A DNA stretch of 64,000 bases. Source: Shewanella salipaludis (lineage in GTDB: Bacteria; Pseudomonadota; Gammaproteobacteria; Enterobacterales; Shewanellaceae). Positions 30,572 through 42,526 of the stretch are shown piece after piece. The notes below the pieces were generated by a model that had not been told where the DNA came from, did not search any database, and was given only the letters and a program-made list of their open reading frames with translations. Location: assembly GCF_012911865.1 (NCBI RefSeq), contig NZ_JAAXYH010000001.1:186001-250000 (forward strand), written 5' to 3'. The number at the start of each line of letters is the position of its first letter. Within the stretch, counting starts at the first letter, position 1. The position numbers and the translations under genes were made by a program.

Positions 30572-30928
30572 ATGGTAACAGATAAAGACGGCTATATGCA
30601 TTTGATACAATATCTTACTGAGCATCTAGGCCTGTTTGAAACTCCGGATAGTCAGCAGCTTTGCAGCGAAACTGTGATGGAGTGGTTTGAGGACCAACTC
30701 TCGGCGCAGATCATCATGGTGTGCGGCCAAAACCCTTCGCTGACGTTCGAACAACGCAACACAGTGATCCGCGAGATAGATGCCATCATCTACGATTTGG
30801 AAGAGATTTTGGCGAAAGTCGCCTCCCATAAGGCGACCCAGGCCCAGATCCTGTTTATTACCGAGTTTTCCGGGCTGATCAAGAATCTGTTCGATCAAGA
30901 AATCGCCAGGCTCGAGCCCGTCGAATAA
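30572..30928 (+). CDS. DUF3802-like small conserved protein
   Basis: A 118-residue acidic protein with the look of DUF3802 (Vibrio/Shewanella): the N-terminal VTDKDGYMHLIQYL, the central VIREIDAIIYDLEEIL helix and the C-terminal GLIKNLFDQEIARL. It appears to be an all-helical cytoplasmic protein without a catalytic motif. The family assignment is from memory of length and motif pattern and was not searched. Function unknown. Confidence 0.75.
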   Translation: MVTDKDGYMHLIQYLTEHLGLFETPDSQQLCSETVMEWFEDQLSAQIIMVCGQNPSLTFEQRNTVIREIDAIIYDLEEILAKVASHKATQAQILFITEFSGLIKNLFDQEIARLEPVE

Positions 30929-31033
30929 AACTCATGGGGATTAAATACTTAGTTACAGTCTTTTGATTGATGCCGCTTGTACTTCTTTACCTGCACATCT
31001 AATGTTTGAGTTGTTCTTGTGTAGGGAGTCGTT

Positions 31034-31345
31034 ATGTTGCATATGATGAATATCAAGCCATTTGGACGGCCGTTTCTGGGGTATCATCTGGTCATTTATC
31101 TGCTGTTATTCCTATGCTGGCTGTTGCTGCGGCTGTTCAGTAGCCATGCAACCGACTTCGGTTGGGGCTTTATTCCCTTCGTGATTTCCCTGCCTTTCGT
31201 GCCCTTTATTCTCGTCTGGCTAGGTGTACAGTTCTCGCGACATTTCCGCTATTTCAAGGAAGGGCATCATAGGGGGCAGCATGCCTGTCATTGCGCCTGT
31301 ACCATGGGGTTGTTGCTGTTGTATATTTTCCATTTCGTCTATTGA
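31034..31345 (+). CDS. Small inner-membrane protein
   Basis: An unrecognised 103-residue protein with three hydrophobic segments, at about residues 17-36, 46-66 and 88-103. A basic/His-rich loop (FKEGHHRGQHACHCAC) precedes the last one and could bind metal. An AGGGAG ribosome-binding site stands before ATG 31034. It ends 29 bases before the STAS-like gene, so they may be co-transcribed. Confidence 0.7.
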   Translation: MLHMMNIKPFGRPFLGYHLVIYLLLFLCWLLLRLFSSHATDFGWGFIPFVISLPFVPFILVWLGVQFSRHFRYFKEGHHRGQHACHCACTMGLLLLYIFHFVY

Positions 31346-31374
31346 TGGTGCGTTGACGCCGTGAAGGAGTGACC

Positions 31375-31746
31375 ATGCTTGAGCTTAAGGCCGGTTTCGA
31401 GCACGACACAGTCGCCGTGAAGGCCTCGGGTGTGATTAGCGCGCAAGACTATGAGGAAGTCTTGCTGCCCGCCATAGAAGCCAAGCTCAGGGATCATGCC
31501 AGCATCCGCCTATGGTATGAATTTTCAGCACAATTTGAAGGTATTTCTGTTGGCGCCCTGTGGGATGATGCCGTGCTTGGGTTGTTTCATCTGAATGACT
31601 TTTCCCGCATCGCCATAGTGGCCGACGATCCTCTGATGCGCACCATGGCCAAGACCCTGGCCAGCATGATCCCCTGTTCGGTACGGGTCTTCGGCCTTGC
31701 CGAGCTGAATGATGCCAAACTCTGGTTCGAGCAAACACCTTCCTAG
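31375..31746 (+). CDS. SpoIIAA-like / STAS-fold protein
   Basis: A 123-residue protein of the SpoIIAA-like (DUF3478) family. The start matches the family pattern: LELKAGFEHDTVAVKASGVISAQDYE (only its key part is given here), then RLWYEF and the ALWDDAVLGLFHLNDF(S)R-(I)AIVADD segment that is typical. No phosphorylatable Ser of anti-anti-sigma factors is obvious. ATG 31375 has AAGGAG five bases upstream. It converges with the sensor gene; only 12 bases separate them. Confidence 0.82.
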   Translation: MLELKAGFEHDTVAVKASGVISAQDYEEVLLPAIEAKLRDHASIRLWYEFSAQFEGISVGALWDDAVLGLFHLNDFSRIAIVADDPLMRTMAKTLASMIPCSVRVFGLAELNDAKLWFEQTPS

Positions 31747-31758
31747 TCCCTTCACGGC

Positions 31759-34434
31759 TTAATTTGCCTTGCTCTCAGTTGGGGTCTCAGTTGGGTTCTC
31801 GCTCTCGTCGCTCTCGTCGCTGTTGGGCAAGGGCAGGCAACAGCTGATTTTAGTGCCCTTGTTGATGCTCGACTGAATGTTGAGGCTGCCTTTGAGTTCG
31901 GTGCGCAGCCACAGCGACAGACAGCTCAGGGTGCCATGACACTTGTCCTGGCGTATCCATTCCTTGAGTTGTGCCAACTGCTGGAAAGTGAGCCCGATAC
32001 CATTGTCTTCACAGTCGATATGCAGCTGCCGATGCTCGGTGTAAAGCGTCAGTCTGATGCGTTTGTGTTCTATGTGCTCACTGAAGGCATGTGCCAGGGT
32101 GTTGATCAGCAAGGGATACAAGAGGTGCAAGTAGCTCCAGGCATCGCCTTCGACCACCAATTTGTTATCACACTCGAGCTCGACTTCGACCCCTTGCTTG
32201 TGCAGCTGCGGCTGCAGCAGGCTCAGCAGATGTTGGACGAACTGCGCCAGGTGTACGGGTTTAACGTCGCTATGCTGGGCGGCCACCAATTGGTGCAGAT
32301 GGCGTATCCTGTCGGTATGCTGGCTCATGAGCGCCATGAGTGGCTCCTGGGTTTGGGGGGACCCGGGGTCGAGGCGGCAGATCTTCGCCAGCAGGCTATC
32401 CTGCTCCTGCATCATGCCGGCAACCAGGCTCTCCACCAGGCCCTGCAGCAACCTATGGCTCAGGTGGCCACTCTTATTCAGCTGAATTTGTCTCTCCAGG
32501 CTGGCACCCAGCTCCCTATGCTGCGCGGCCAGGGTCTGGTATTTATGGGATAACTGCTGAAGTTGATTTTGCTGTTGTTGTTTTTCACCCAGCAGTTGTT
32601 GATATGCCTGGGCCTGTTGTTGTTCCAGCTGTTTCTTGGTTGCAATATTGAAGGCGATGGCACCCACGGCGACCGCCTTGTCGTTATCATCCAGTATGCT
32701 GAACTTGGTGACCAGATAACTGAGATCCCCATGGGGCGAGGGGAATGCCTCCTCGAAGCTGATGGCGTCGTTGCTCTCCAGTACCCTGTTATCATTCTTG
32801 CGGTAAATTTGTGCCAAGGCGAGCGGGAAGAGGTCATTGTCCGTGGCCCCCAGTATGTGGCGCTTCTCTATGCCCAAGGTTTCGCAGAACTTGTCGTTGG
32901 CCAGGATATAGCGGCCATTCAAGTCTTTTATATAAATCAAATTATTGGATGATTTCAGCAGGGCATTGAGTTGGTCCTTGTATTGTTTCAGCTCCTGCTG
33001 TGCTTCCTTCTGGCTCTGCAGCTGCTGCTCCAATGCCAGGTTGTTGGCATCCAGGCTCGACATGGTCACTTCCAGCTGCCGGGTACGGGCGATGAAAGCC
33101 CTGGCGAGCATGCCGACCTCATCCTGGCGACTGGAGGCATCCAACTCCAGCAGGGCGGGATTATTCTGCTGCAGTGCGTCGGCCATGCGGCTCATGGGGG
33201 TCACAAATAACCTCTGCTGTAACAGGAACAGCAATACCAGCGCCAGCAGCTGCATGGCGATGAGGTAGGCCCCCACCTTGGCGGCGATAAGATTCGCCTT
33301 GTTGGCCAGAGACGAGATGGGGGTGACTATGATGACCTTCCAATAGGTGTTGGGCATCAGAAACAGAGACACCAATGCGGGTTCACCCAGCAGGGGATCG
33401 TGTTTCAATTCGACCGACTGTAACAGTCTAGGCGCCTGAAGTTCGTTGTTGACCCTGGTGTTGACTATGGCGCCGAGCATGGCCCTCTGGCTTGGATCCA
33501 GCTGTGGGCTCAGTTGTTCCCCTTGAGGCGCTGAGCTGCTCACCTTGGCGGCGCTGCGCATGAAGGCCTGATTGGCGCTTATTACCGCCTGCTGCACCGC
33601 CTCATATTCAGTTTGCCTGGCGCTCAGCTGCGCGAAGGTGATGAAACGCCTGTCTCCATTGGGATCGGACTCGCTGATCTTGTCTTCATCCGGATAGGCC
33701 AAGATCCTGTCCTGGGGATCCAGAGCTATCACATAGCCGCTCAGGTCCAGCATCAAATTGCGCAACATGGCGGAGAATTGCGTCAGGCTCACGTCCACAG
33801 TGGCCGCGCCGATGAAATGATGCTCGACCCAGAGCGGCGTCGAGACGGTCACCATGGTTTGGTGAGTGAAGGGATCGCGATAGGACTTGGACCAGAGTGT
33901 CTTGCCCGCGGGCAGGAAGCGGGTCGGTTGATACCAATCCTCCGAGTGATAACTCATGCGGCTGTCACTGTTGTAATCATCGACCCTGAGCAGTTTGCCT
34001 CGGCTGTCCCGGCCCCAGAATAGGCTGTCGCGGTATTTTTTTTGTTCGAAGGCACCTGGCTCGGGCCAGATGCCGCCCCCTGCTATGATGCTTTGTGGAT
34101 GGCTCTGCTCCATGATAGCCGGCAGGGTATGGAGCAGCTGTTCATGATCGTGGCGATACAGGGCGCCGAGATCGGCGATGGCCACCACCTTGGTCTCGAC
34201 CTTGGCTGTCATCTCCATCAGCCTGGCGACCACCAACTGGCCATTGCTCTGATTGAGCGCCGTCTGTTGATCCAGGAGTTGCGAGCGTTGGATGATGACC
34301 ATCACCCAGACGGTGCAGGTGATGAGTATGGTGGCGATAACGAATTGAATAACGCTGAATTTGAAGGTCAGACTGTTACGCCAGTGGGCCAACTGGGATC
34401 TCGCCCCTGTCGTGATTCCTTGCACCATCGCCAT
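31759..34434 (-). CDS. Membrane sensor with dCache, PAS and kinase-like ATPase domain
   Basis: An 891-residue sensor. A membrane helix at 26-49 and another at about 386-408 enclose a dCache-type periplasmic domain; a HAMP-like segment (409-460), coiled coil, a PAS domain (about 490-600), a long Gln-rich coiled coil (600-655) and a C-terminal HATPase domain (about 750-870) follow. The ATPase has N-box Asn778 and G1 motif EDNGIGL. The usual phospho-accepting H-box (HE.NNP) is missing: the corresponding region (HLSHRLLQGL) does not match, so it may be a pseudokinase. No response regulator lies next to it; an MCP gene is upstream. Confidence 0.82.
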   Translation of the reverse strand: MAMVQGITTGARSQLAHWRNSLTFKFSVIQFVIATILITCTVWVMVIIQRSQLLDQQTALNQSNGQLVVARLMEMTAKVETKVVAIADLGALYRHDHEQLLHTLPAIMEQSHPQSIIAGGGIWPEPGAFEQKKYRDSLFWGRDSRGKLLRVDDYNSDSRMSYHSEDWYQPTRFLPAGKTLWSKSYRDPFTHQTMVTVSTPLWVEHHFIGAATVDVSLTQFSAMLRNLMLDLSGYVIALDPQDRILAYPDEDKISESDPNGDRRFITFAQLSARQTEYEAVQQAVISANQAFMRSAAKVSSSAPQGEQLSPQLDPSQRAMLGAIVNTRVNNELQAPRLLQSVELKHDPLLGEPALVSLFLMPNTYWKVIIVTPISSLANKANLIAAKVGAYLIAMQLLALVLLFLLQQRLFVTPMSRMADALQQNNPALLELDASSRQDEVGMLARAFIARTRQLEVTMSSLDANNLALEQQLQSQKEAQQELKQYKDQLNALLKSSNNLIYIKDLNGRYILANDKFCETLGIEKRHILGATDNDLFPLALAQIYRKNDNRVLESNDAISFEEAFPSPHGDLSYLVTKFSILDDNDKAVAVGAIAFNIATKKQLEQQQAQAYQQLLGEKQQQQNQLQQLSHKYQTLAAQHRELGASLERQIQLNKSGHLSHRLLQGLVESLVAGMMQEQDSLLAKICRLDPGSPQTQEPLMALMSQHTDRIRHLHQLVAAQHSDVKPVHLAQFVQHLLSLLQPQLHKQGVEVELECDNKLVVEGDAWSYLHLLYPLLINTLAHAFSEHIEHKRIRLTLYTEHRQLHIDCEDNGIGLTFQQLAQLKEWIRQDKCHGTLSCLSLWLRTELKGSLNIQSSINKGTKISCCLPLPNSDESDESENPTETPTESKAN

Positions 34435-34510
34435 CCCTTATCGTTGCGGGGAACTCTGCTGAGTTTAACCTTTTTATTGTTACTTGGTATTAACTTAAGT
34501 GGAAATTGCG

Positions 34511-34547
34511 CAAAAGAAAAGCCAAGAGGCGCGCGCACCTCTTGGCT
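34511..34547 (-). terminator. Terminator of the MCP gene
   Basis: On the minus strand a 10-bp stem AGCCAAGAGG/CCTCTTGGCT (34538-34547 with 34520-34529) is followed by TTTTCTTTT. It separates the chemoreceptor from the sensor gene. Confidence 0.85.
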
Positions 34548-34569
34548 CTGTGGGGTTTGGTCGGGGAAG

Positions 34570-36078
34570 TTAGAGTTTGAGACCGACCAACAACTGATCC
34601 AATTGTTCGGCGGTGGCATGTAGCTCGTCGCACCCTGAAACCGACTGGTTGGCGGACTGCTCGACATCGTGGGATTGGTTGCGGATCTCCATCAGATTGG
34701 TGGCTATCTCGTTGGCGACCGCCGACTGCTCTTCGGCCGAGGTGGCTATCAGCACACTCATCTCGAACACCTTGCCGCTATGCAGGGCGATGTTTTCCAG
34801 ATCTTGGCCCGTCTGCAATACATTTTTCTTGCCTTCATCGGCCTGGCCCACGGTACGCAACATCACCTGGGTCAGGTTACGGGTGCCGGCTTGCAGGGAT
34901 TCGATCATGGACTTGATCTCCACTGTCGCCGCCTGAGTGCGTCCGGCCAGGGTCCTGACTTCATCGGCAACCACGGCAAAGCCGCGGCCCTGCTCGCCGG
35001 CCCTGGCGGCCTCGATGGCGGCATTGAGCGCCAACAGGTTGGTCTGTTGGGAAATGGCGTTGATGGTCGAGACGACCTCGTCTATCTGGCTGGCGTTGTC
35101 GTTGAGCACATTGACGGCATCGGAGGCATCGGCGATTTCATTGGACAGCTGGCCTATGGCCTGCACTGTGGTGGCTATGCCTTTGGCACCGGCATCGACC
35201 TGGACATTGGCTTCCTGGGTCTCGGTCGAGGAGTGTTCGGCGTTGCGGGCGACTTCTTTCACCGCCGCCGTCATCTCTTCCATCGCTGTGGCCAGCGAGT
35301 CCAGATGCTGACGTTGATTCATCGCCAGCGATTGCCCCTGCTGCGCCGTATCCCGGAAGGCGGCGACGACGCTGCGGATCTGTGCCGTGGCTTGTGACAC
35401 CTGTTTGACCAGCTGGTGCTGGCGTTCGACCAGGGCATCTATGCTGATGGCCAGGATGCTGAATTCATCCTTGACTTCGAAGAAGTTGAGCCGGCCGGTG
35501 AGATCGCCCGAGGCGGCCCGTTTCAACGCCATCACAGTCGTGTACAGGGCGCCGCCGACGAAGGTGGAAATGTAATAGCTGAACAGGCAGAGGATGATGA
35601 GCGAGGCCGCAATGGCGCCATAGACCAGGCCATTGTCATGCGCCGTCATGGCGTCGAGGGCCTGGCGGGTGACACTGCGGCTGCTGACGAGTTGTTGCCC
35701 GTTGATGCCACTGACCAGGGTAAAGTTGTCGCCGTTTTGGAGCATGCCACCGCCGTCGGCGGCGAGCCGTGCAAGGGCAGGGGCGGCGTCATTGACTCGG
35801 CTGACGCTGAGCCCATCGCCGAGCTGTCTTAAGAAATCGCCGGCCTGTTCCGCGGGCAGGGCGGCGTAGGCCTGACCCAAGAGATTATTGGCCGCTTGAA
35901 TTTGGCTCTGCTCTTGCTTGAGCAGGGCGTCGCGCATGGATTGGTTATACTGGCTGTTGAGTAACCAGCTGAGTCCAAGGATGATGATGATGGGCACCAG
36001 TGCCAGAATGGCAAATTTGGTTTTTAGGGTCATGTGGATGAGAAATTGATCTATCCAACGAAATTTAACTTCTTTCAT
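34570..36078 (-). CDS. Methyl-accepting chemotaxis protein
   Basis: Transmembrane chemoreceptor of 502 residues. A membrane helix at about 20-40, a small periplasmic sensing region (41-155, no Cache domain recognisable), a second helix at 157-178, HAMP (about 180-235) and the signalling domain with the hairpin tip [20 protein letters not shown]. It signals through CheW/CheA to the flagellar motor. A sigma-28-type promoter precedes it and a terminator follows, so it is expressed with flagellar class 3 genes. The ligand is unknown. Confidence 0.93.
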   Translation of the reverse strand: MKEVKFRWIDQFLIHMTLKTKFAILALVPIIIILGLSWLLNSQYNQSMRDALLKQEQSQIQAANNLLGQAYAALPAEQAGDFLRQLGDGLSVSRVNDAAPALARLAADGGGMLQNGDNFTLVSGINGQQLVSSRSVTRQALDAMTAHDNGLVYGAIAASLIILCLFSYYISTFVGGALYTTVMALKRAASGDLTGRLNFFEVKDEFSILAISIDALVERQHQLVKQVSQATAQIRSVVAAFRDTAQQGQSLAMNQRQHLDSLATAMEEMTAAVKEVARNAEHSSTETQEANVQVDAGAKGIATTVQAIGQLSNEIADASDAVNVLNDNASQIDEVVSTINAISQQTNLLALNAAIEAARAGEQGRGFAVVADEVRTLAGRTQAATVEIKSMIESLQAGTRNLTQVMLRTVGQADEGKKNVLQTGQDLENIALHSGKVFEMSVLIATSAEEQSAVANEIATNLMEIRNQSHDVEQSANQSVSGCDELHATAEQLDQLLVGLKL

Positions 36079-37564
<1,486 letters not shown>

Positions 37565-37578
37565 CGGAGCAGTATCCA

Positions 37579-39966
37579 ATGAAATTCAGTGAATCCTGGC
37601 TGCGTGAGTGGGTCAACCCTGCCATTAGCCGTGAGGCCTTATCCCATCAAATTACCATGGCCGGTCTGGAAGTGGACGGTATCGACCCCGTTGCCGCCGA
37701 GTTCAGCGGTGTCGTCGTCGGCGAAGTGGTCGAATGCGGCCAACACCCGGATGCCGACAAGCTGAGGGTCACCAAGGTCAACGTCGGTGCCGATGAGCTT
37801 ATCGACATCGTCTGTGGTGCCGCCAACTGTCGTCAGGGCCTGAGAGTGGCCGTCGCCATGGTCGGTGCCGTATTGCCAGGCGATTTCAAGATCAAGAAAG
37901 CCAAGCTGCGCGGTCAGCCTTCCATGGGCATGCTCTGCTCCTACGGTGAGCTGGGCATAGACATAGAGAGTGACGGCATCATCGAATTGCCGCAGGATGC
38001 GCCCCTCGGCATGGATATACGTGAGTTCCTGCAACTCGACGACGCCGTCATCGACGTGGACCTGACAGCCAACCGCGCCGATTGCCTGGGTCTGGCCGGC
38101 CTCGCCCGTGAAGTGGGCGTGCTGAACCGTCAGGCCGTCATCGAGCCGAGCTGGGAAGCGGCGGTTGCCGGCAGCGACGCCCAGGTCAAGATTAACCTGC
38201 TCGAGCCTCAGGCTTGCCCGCGCTACTTGGGTCGGGTGGTGAAGAACATAGACGTCAAGGCAGCGACCCCGCTGTGGATGCAGGAAAAGCTGCGCCGCAG
38301 CGGTATTCGCTCCATAGATCCCATAGTCGACATCACCAACTTCGTGTTACTGGAATTCGGTCAGCCGATGCATGCCTTCGACTTGGCAAAGCTCGAGGGG
38401 GATATCCAGGTGCGTCTGGGCAATGGTGCAGAGAAGCTGACGCTGCTCGATGGCACCGAAGTCACAGTGCCGGCCGACACCTTGGTGATCGCCGACAGCG
38501 TCAAGCCGCTGGCATTGGCCGGTGTCTTCGGGGGAGAAGCGTCAGGTGTCAGCGACACCACCCGGGACATACTGCTCGAGTGTGCCTTCTTCGCGCCGCT
38601 GGCCATCATGGGCAAATCCCGTCGTCTGGGGCTGCATACCGACTCATCCCATAGATTCGAGCGCGGTGTCGATCCTCAGATGCAGCATAAGGTCATGGAC
38701 AGGGCGACCCGTCTGGTACTGGACATCTGTGGCGGCGAAGCCGGTCCTGTGGTCGAAGCCAAGTCAGATGAACACCTGCCAAAGCAGGTGGAGATCCGCT
38801 TGCGCCGCAGCAAGCTGGACAGGATCCTGGGCCATAGCATTCCGGACAGCGATGTGACCGAGATTTTGCAGCGCCTGGGTTTTGGCGTCGAAGTCGCCGC
38901 CGACAGCTGGCTGGTCACTACCGCCACTTACCGTTTCGATATGGCGATCGAAGAAGACTTGATCGAAGAAGTTGCCCGTATCTATGGTTACAACAACATT
39001 CCCAACGTGGCCCCGGTGGCGGCGCTCAGCATGCCCGTCCACAAAGAGTCTGAGCTGAGCCTCAAGCGGGTACGTGACCTCTTGGTGGGCAGGGGTTTCC
39101 AGGAAGCCGTGACTTACAGTTTCGTCGATCCCAAGTTGCAGTCTCTGGTGCACCCGGGGCAAGACACCATGGTGTTGCCGCACCCGATATCGAGCGAAAT
39201 GTCTGTCATGCGCCTGTCCATGTTCACCGGTTTATTGACCGCCGTCGGCTATAACCAGGCGCGTCAGCAGGGCCGGGTGAGATTATTTGAGACAGGTTTA
39301 CGCTTTGTTCCTGATCTGAATGCCGAATCCGGTGTCAGGCAGCAAGCCATGCTGGGCGCGGTGATCACCGGCCTGCAGCAGGACGAACATTGGTCTATGG
39401 AGTCGAAAACCGTTGATTTCTTCGATCTTAAAGGCGATTTAGAAGCCATTATCGGCTTGACAGTTTCCACATCAGAATTTAGCTTTAAAGAGGCGAGCCA
39501 TACGGCGCTTCATCCTGGGCAATGTGCTGAAATATTAAGGAATGATCGCGTCATAGGTTACATAGGTGCGGTTCATCCCAGCCTGGAGAAGCCGTTTGGT
39601 CTCAATGGTAAGACAATCGTTTTCGAACTGGAATTGGATGCTTTATTACATGCGAAATTGCCGCTAGCCCAAGCTGTGTCTAAGTTCCCGGCAAACCGCC
39701 GTGACATAGCCTTGGTGGTAGACGAGAGTGTGGCAGCAAGCGATGTGATGAATTTGATAAGAAAAGTTGGCGAAAATCAGTTGGTTGGCTTAAACTTGTT
39801 CGATGTATACTTAGGTAAAGGTGTTGAACCCGGCAAGAAGAGCCTGGCGATAGCACTTACGTTACAAGACACTACTCGTACCCTTGAGGAAAAAGAGATA
39901 GCTGAAACCGTTGATTCAGTCGTTTCCGCCCTGAAGGTCGAGTTCAACGCATCGTTGAGGGAATAG
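37579..39966 (+). CDS. pheT: Phenylalanyl-tRNA synthetase beta subunit
   Basis: The 795-residue beta subunit, with length matching E. coli. In order: an N-terminal tRNA-binding OB domain ([12 protein letters not shown], about 40-150), B3/B4 editing domains (about 210-400), B5 domain, a catalytic-like domain and the C-terminal ferredoxin-like anticodon-binding domain ([14 protein letters not shown]). The 3' third, from about 39440, is more AT-rich than the rest but has no frame change. ihfA starts 3 bases after its stop. Confidence 0.96.
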   Translation: MKFSESWLREWVNPAISREALSHQITMAGLEVDGIDPVAAEFSGVVVGEVVECGQHPDADKLRVTKVNVGADELIDIVCGAANCRQGLRVAVAMVGAVLPGDFKIKKAKLRGQPSMGMLCSYGELGIDIESDGIIELPQDAPLGMDIREFLQLDDAVIDVDLTANRADCLGLAGLAREVGVLNRQAVIEPSWEAAVAGSDAQVKINLLEPQACPRYLGRVVKNIDVKAATPLWMQEKLRRSGIRSIDPIVDITNFVLLEFGQPMHAFDLAKLEGDIQVRLGNGAEKLTLLDGTEVTVPADTLVIADSVKPLALAGVFGGEASGVSDTTRDILLECAFFAPLAIMGKSRRLGLHTDSSHRFERGVDPQMQHKVMDRATRLVLDICGGEAGPVVEAKSDEHLPKQVEIRLRRSKLDRILGHSIPDSDVTEILQRLGFGVEVAADSWLVTTATYRFDMAIEEDLIEEVARIYGYNNIPNVAPVAALSMPVHKESELSLKRVRDLLVGRGFQEAVTYSFVDPKLQSLVHPGQDTMVLPHPISSEMSVMRLSMFTGLLTAVGYNQARQQGRVRLFETGLRFVPDLNAESGVRQQAMLGAVITGLQQDEHWSMESKTVDFFDLKGDLEAIIGLTVSTSEFSFKEASHTALHPGQCAEILRNDRVIGYIGAVHPSLEKPFGLNGKTIVFELELDALLHAKLPLAQAVSKFPANRRDIALVVDESVAASDVMNLIRKVGENQLVGLNLFDVYLGKGVEPGKKSLAIALTLQDTTRTLEEKEIAETVDSVVSALKVEFNASLRE

Positions 39967-39969
39967 AGT

Positions 39970-40266
39970 ATGGCACTTACCAAGGCCGAAATGGCAGAGC
40001 ATCTTTTTGAAACGCTTGGTATTAATAAGCGCGTTGCAAAAGAGATGGTAGAGTCGTTCTTCGAAGAAATTCGAGGCGCACTCGAGAACGGTGAGCAGGT
40101 CAAGCTATCTGGCTTTGGCAATTTTGACCTTAGGGATAAGAATCAAAGACCGGGAAGGAACCCAAAAACAGGTGAAGACATACCTATTTCAGCCCGTCGG
40201 GTCGTGACTTTTCGTCCCGGCCAGAAGCTGAAGACCCGTGTAGAAGCATCCAACACGGGCAAATAG
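39970..40266 (+). CDS. ihfA: Integration host factor alpha subunit
   Basis: DNA-bending protein that pairs with IhfB. The 98-residue product starts [14 protein letters not shown] and has the DNA-intercalating Pro loop in [14 protein letters not shown], both family signatures. It lies three bases after pheT in the conserved pheST-ihfA order. IHF shapes recombination, replication and sigma-54 promoters. Confidence 0.97.
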   Translation: MALTKAEMAEHLFETLGINKRVAKEMVESFFEEIRGALENGEQVKLSGFGNFDLRDKNQRPGRNPKTGEDIPISARRVVTFRPGQKLKTRVEASNTGK

Positions 40267-40282
40267 TTTCGCTTGCGTATAA

Positions 40283-40318
40283 CAGCAAAGCCACTCGCTG
40301 AGTGGCTTTGCTGTTTCT
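40283..40318 (+). terminator. Rho-independent terminator after ihfA
   Basis: A 14-bp perfect stem (40283-40296 with 40300-40313) and a three-base loop, followed by TTTCTGT. It ends the pheST-ihfA transcript. Confidence 0.85.
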
Positions 40319-40363
40319 GTCGTATTATTTTCAGTTGGTTGTTCCAGTATCAGAGGTTATCCA

Positions 40364-41302
40364 TTGTCGAGACAAGCCAAATATTTCGATCGTCGTTTTA
40401 CACTTTCCCTGCTGCATCCCAGATATTGGTTCACTTGGCTGGCCATTCTCTTGCTGTTGGCGTTCGGTGCCATGCCCGCAGGCCTGAGGGATCCCCTCGC
40501 CAGGTTATTGGCCAGGTTGGTGATGAAGCTCGCCACCAAGCCACTGGCCGTCGCCCGCGCCAATTTGCGCGCCTGTTTTCCCGACAAGAGCGAGGCCGAG
40601 ATCGAGGCCCTGGTTAAAGACAACGTCGATAACTTTGTCATCATACTCCTGGCCCAGGCCGAATTGTTGTTGCGTTCGCCGGCCCATATACGCCGCCGGG
40701 TCAAGCTGATGGGCTTCGAGCATGTCGAACGGGCCAAGGCGGCCGGCCAGCCGGTGATCTTCATCATGCCCCATGTGTGGGGCATAGATTATGCGGGCCT
40801 GCGACTGAATCTCGAATTGCCCATGGTGACCATGGCCAAGGCCCATAGGAATGGGCTGTTCAACTGGTTCAGCAATCGCCTGCGCAGCAGCCTGGGCGGC
40901 AATGTGTATATGCGCGAGGCGGGGATCCGCGCCCTGTTGAGTGAGCTGAAGCAACATAACAGCTTCTTCTACCTGCCCGACGAAGATCTGGGGCCGGAGC
41001 AGAGCGTGTTCAGTCCCTTCCTGGGCACGGTCAAGGCGACCTTGCCCGTGGTGGGGCGCCTGGCTCAGGCCGGCAATGCCCAGGTGATGCCGGTGAAGAT
41101 AGGCTATGATCAAGCGGCGCGCCGCTTCGAGCTGACTGTGATGCCGGCGATAGCCCCTGAGACCATGAAGGGCAAGGATAACGAGGCCCTGACCCTGAAT
41201 CGTGCGGTCGAGCAGGTGATCCTGGCTTACCCTGAGCAGTACATGTGGTTCCTCAAGGTGCTCAAGACCCGTCCCCCGGGCGAGGCCCAGATCTACGATT
41301 GA
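40364..41302 (+). CDS. lpxM: Lipid A late acyltransferase, LpxM/LpxL family
   Basis: Adds a secondary acyl chain to Kdo2-lipid A at the inner membrane. The 312-residue product has a single N-terminal membrane helix (about residues 22-40), the catalytic HX4D motif as HVWGID near residue 137, and FFYLPDEDLG, a conserved later motif. The Trp-containing HVWGID is closer to E. coli LpxM (HGWAVD) than to LpxL, so myristoyl-type transfer is likely but not proven. The start is TTG 40364 with AGAGGT eight bases upstream; no ATG near fits the family. It is followed by a terminator. Confidence 0.87.
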   Translation: MSRQAKYFDRRFTLSLLHPRYWFTWLAILLLLAFGAMPAGLRDPLARLLARLVMKLATKPLAVARANLRACFPDKSEAEIEALVKDNVDNFVIILLAQAELLLRSPAHIRRRVKLMGFEHVERAKAAGQPVIFIMPHVWGIDYAGLRLNLELPMVTMAKAHRNGLFNWFSNRLRSSLGGNVYMREAGIRALLSELKQHNSFFYLPDEDLGPEQSVFSPFLGTVKATLPVVGRLAQAGNAQVMPVKIGYDQAARRFELTVMPAIAPETMKGKDNEALTLNRAVEQVILAYPEQYMWFLKVLKTRPPGEAQIYD

Positions 41303-41320
41303 CGGCTATCGTCGATGAAG

Positions 41321-41346
41321 AGACAGGCCCAGGCCTGTCTTTTTTT
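41321..41346 (+). terminator. Rho-independent terminator after lpxM
   Basis: AGACAGG / CCTGTCT stem within 41321-41340, followed by T6. Confidence 0.88.
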
Positions 41347-41551
41347 GCTCCCCTGGCAAGGGCCACGCCTGGAGCCTGCTGTCCCGTCCCGGCTGCCAAG
41401 CTCTAAGCTCCTACCCTTTTCTATCTTTATCCCTTATCCCTTATTCCTTATGTCCTGCGGCTTATCGTTAACGCCCGGCTTTTTGACTCAGTTTAACGAG
41501 GCGCGCGCGCCTGACTATACTCAGCAAATGCCTCGATGAAGGGAGAATGGC

Positions 41552-42481
41552 ATGAGCCTGGATACGGTACGTGAATGGTTGGCCTACGTTATTTTCAGCT
41601 ATGATCAGCGACCCATCACTGTGATGCAGTTGCTGCAGGTGCCCCTGTATTTACTCTTGGCCTGGTTCATCATCACCCGACTCGGCAAGTTGATCAAAAA
41701 AGCCCTGGTGGCGCGCCATGTGAGTGCCGACGCTGTGCATCTGTTTTCCCGCGTCTATCTGGTCGTCGCCCTGGCGCTGGTGATAGTCACCAGCCTGGAG
41801 TTGCTGAATATTCCGTTGACGGCCTTCGCCTTTGTCTCGGGGGCCATCGCCATAGGCGTGGGTTTCGGTGCCCAGAACATCATCAACAACTTCATCAGCG
41901 GCTGGATCTTGATGTGGGAGCGGCCCATTCGCATCGGGGATTTTCTCGAGGTCGGCACCGCCCGTGGCATGGTGGAGAGCATCAACACCCGCTCGACCCT
42001 GATCCGCCGTAACGACGGCGTGCATCTGTTGGTGCCCAACAGTCAGCTGCTGGAAAATACCGTCACCAACTGGACCCTGATAGACAACAATGTGCGCACC
42101 TCGGTGCGGGTGGGGGTGGCCTATGGCTCGGACGTGGTGCTGGTGGCATCCCTGTTGCGCCAGGTCATGGATGAGCGTGAGGACATAGTGCTGAAGCACA
42201 GATCGTATGTGTACTTCGATGACTTCGGCGACAATGCGCTGATCTTCGAGATCGTCTTCTGGCTGTTGGCCCATTCTGAGACGGATATCAGGCGCCTGCG
42301 CAGCGAACTGCGCTTCAGGTTATGTGACTTGTTGCAGCAGCATCATATCAGCATCGCCTTCCCGCAACGGGATCTGCACCTTGACGGCGCCCTGACTCTG
42401 AAGCGGGAGGTGAAAGGGGAAGTCAAACGCGCGGCACGGCGGGAGGAGCCACAGGAAGGGAAGCCCGAAGATCGGGGATGA
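41552..42481 (+). CDS. Mechanosensitive channel, MscS family
   Basis: A 309-residue small-conductance mechanosensitive channel. Membrane helices fall at about 25-42, 64-84 and 86-110, the last being the pore-lining TM3 (SGAIAIGVGFGAQNIINNFISG). The cytoplasmic beta domain (PIRIGDFLEV, VPNSQLLENTVTNWT) and alpha-beta domain follow, with a charged tail after residue 275. It opens under hypo-osmotic stress. The start has GGGAGA upstream. Confidence 0.92.
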   Translation: MSLDTVREWLAYVIFSYDQRPITVMQLLQVPLYLLLAWFIITRLGKLIKKALVARHVSADAVHLFSRVYLVVALALVIVTSLELLNIPLTAFAFVSGAIAIGVGFGAQNIINNFISGWILMWERPIRIGDFLEVGTARGMVESINTRSTLIRRNDGVHLLVPNSQLLENTVTNWTLIDNNVRTSVRVGVAYGSDVVLVASLLRQVMDEREDIVLKHRSYVYFDDFGDNALIFEIVFWLLAHSETDIRRLRSELRFRLCDLLQQHHISIAFPQRDLHLDGALTLKREVKGEVKRAARREEPQEGKPEDRG

Positions 42482-42491
42482 GTGGAACCTC

Positions 42492-42520
42492 GCCCGGGGA
42501 ACCCAGCCGGCTCCCCGGGC
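42492..42520. terminator. GC-rich hairpin between mscS-type gene and hisIE
   Basis: GCCCGGGGA (42492-42500) and TCCCCGGGC (42512-42520) form a 9-bp perfect stem at the meeting point of two convergent genes. No T-run on either strand, so termination would be weak or of another kind. Confidence 0.5.
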
Positions 42521-42526
42521 CTGGTC

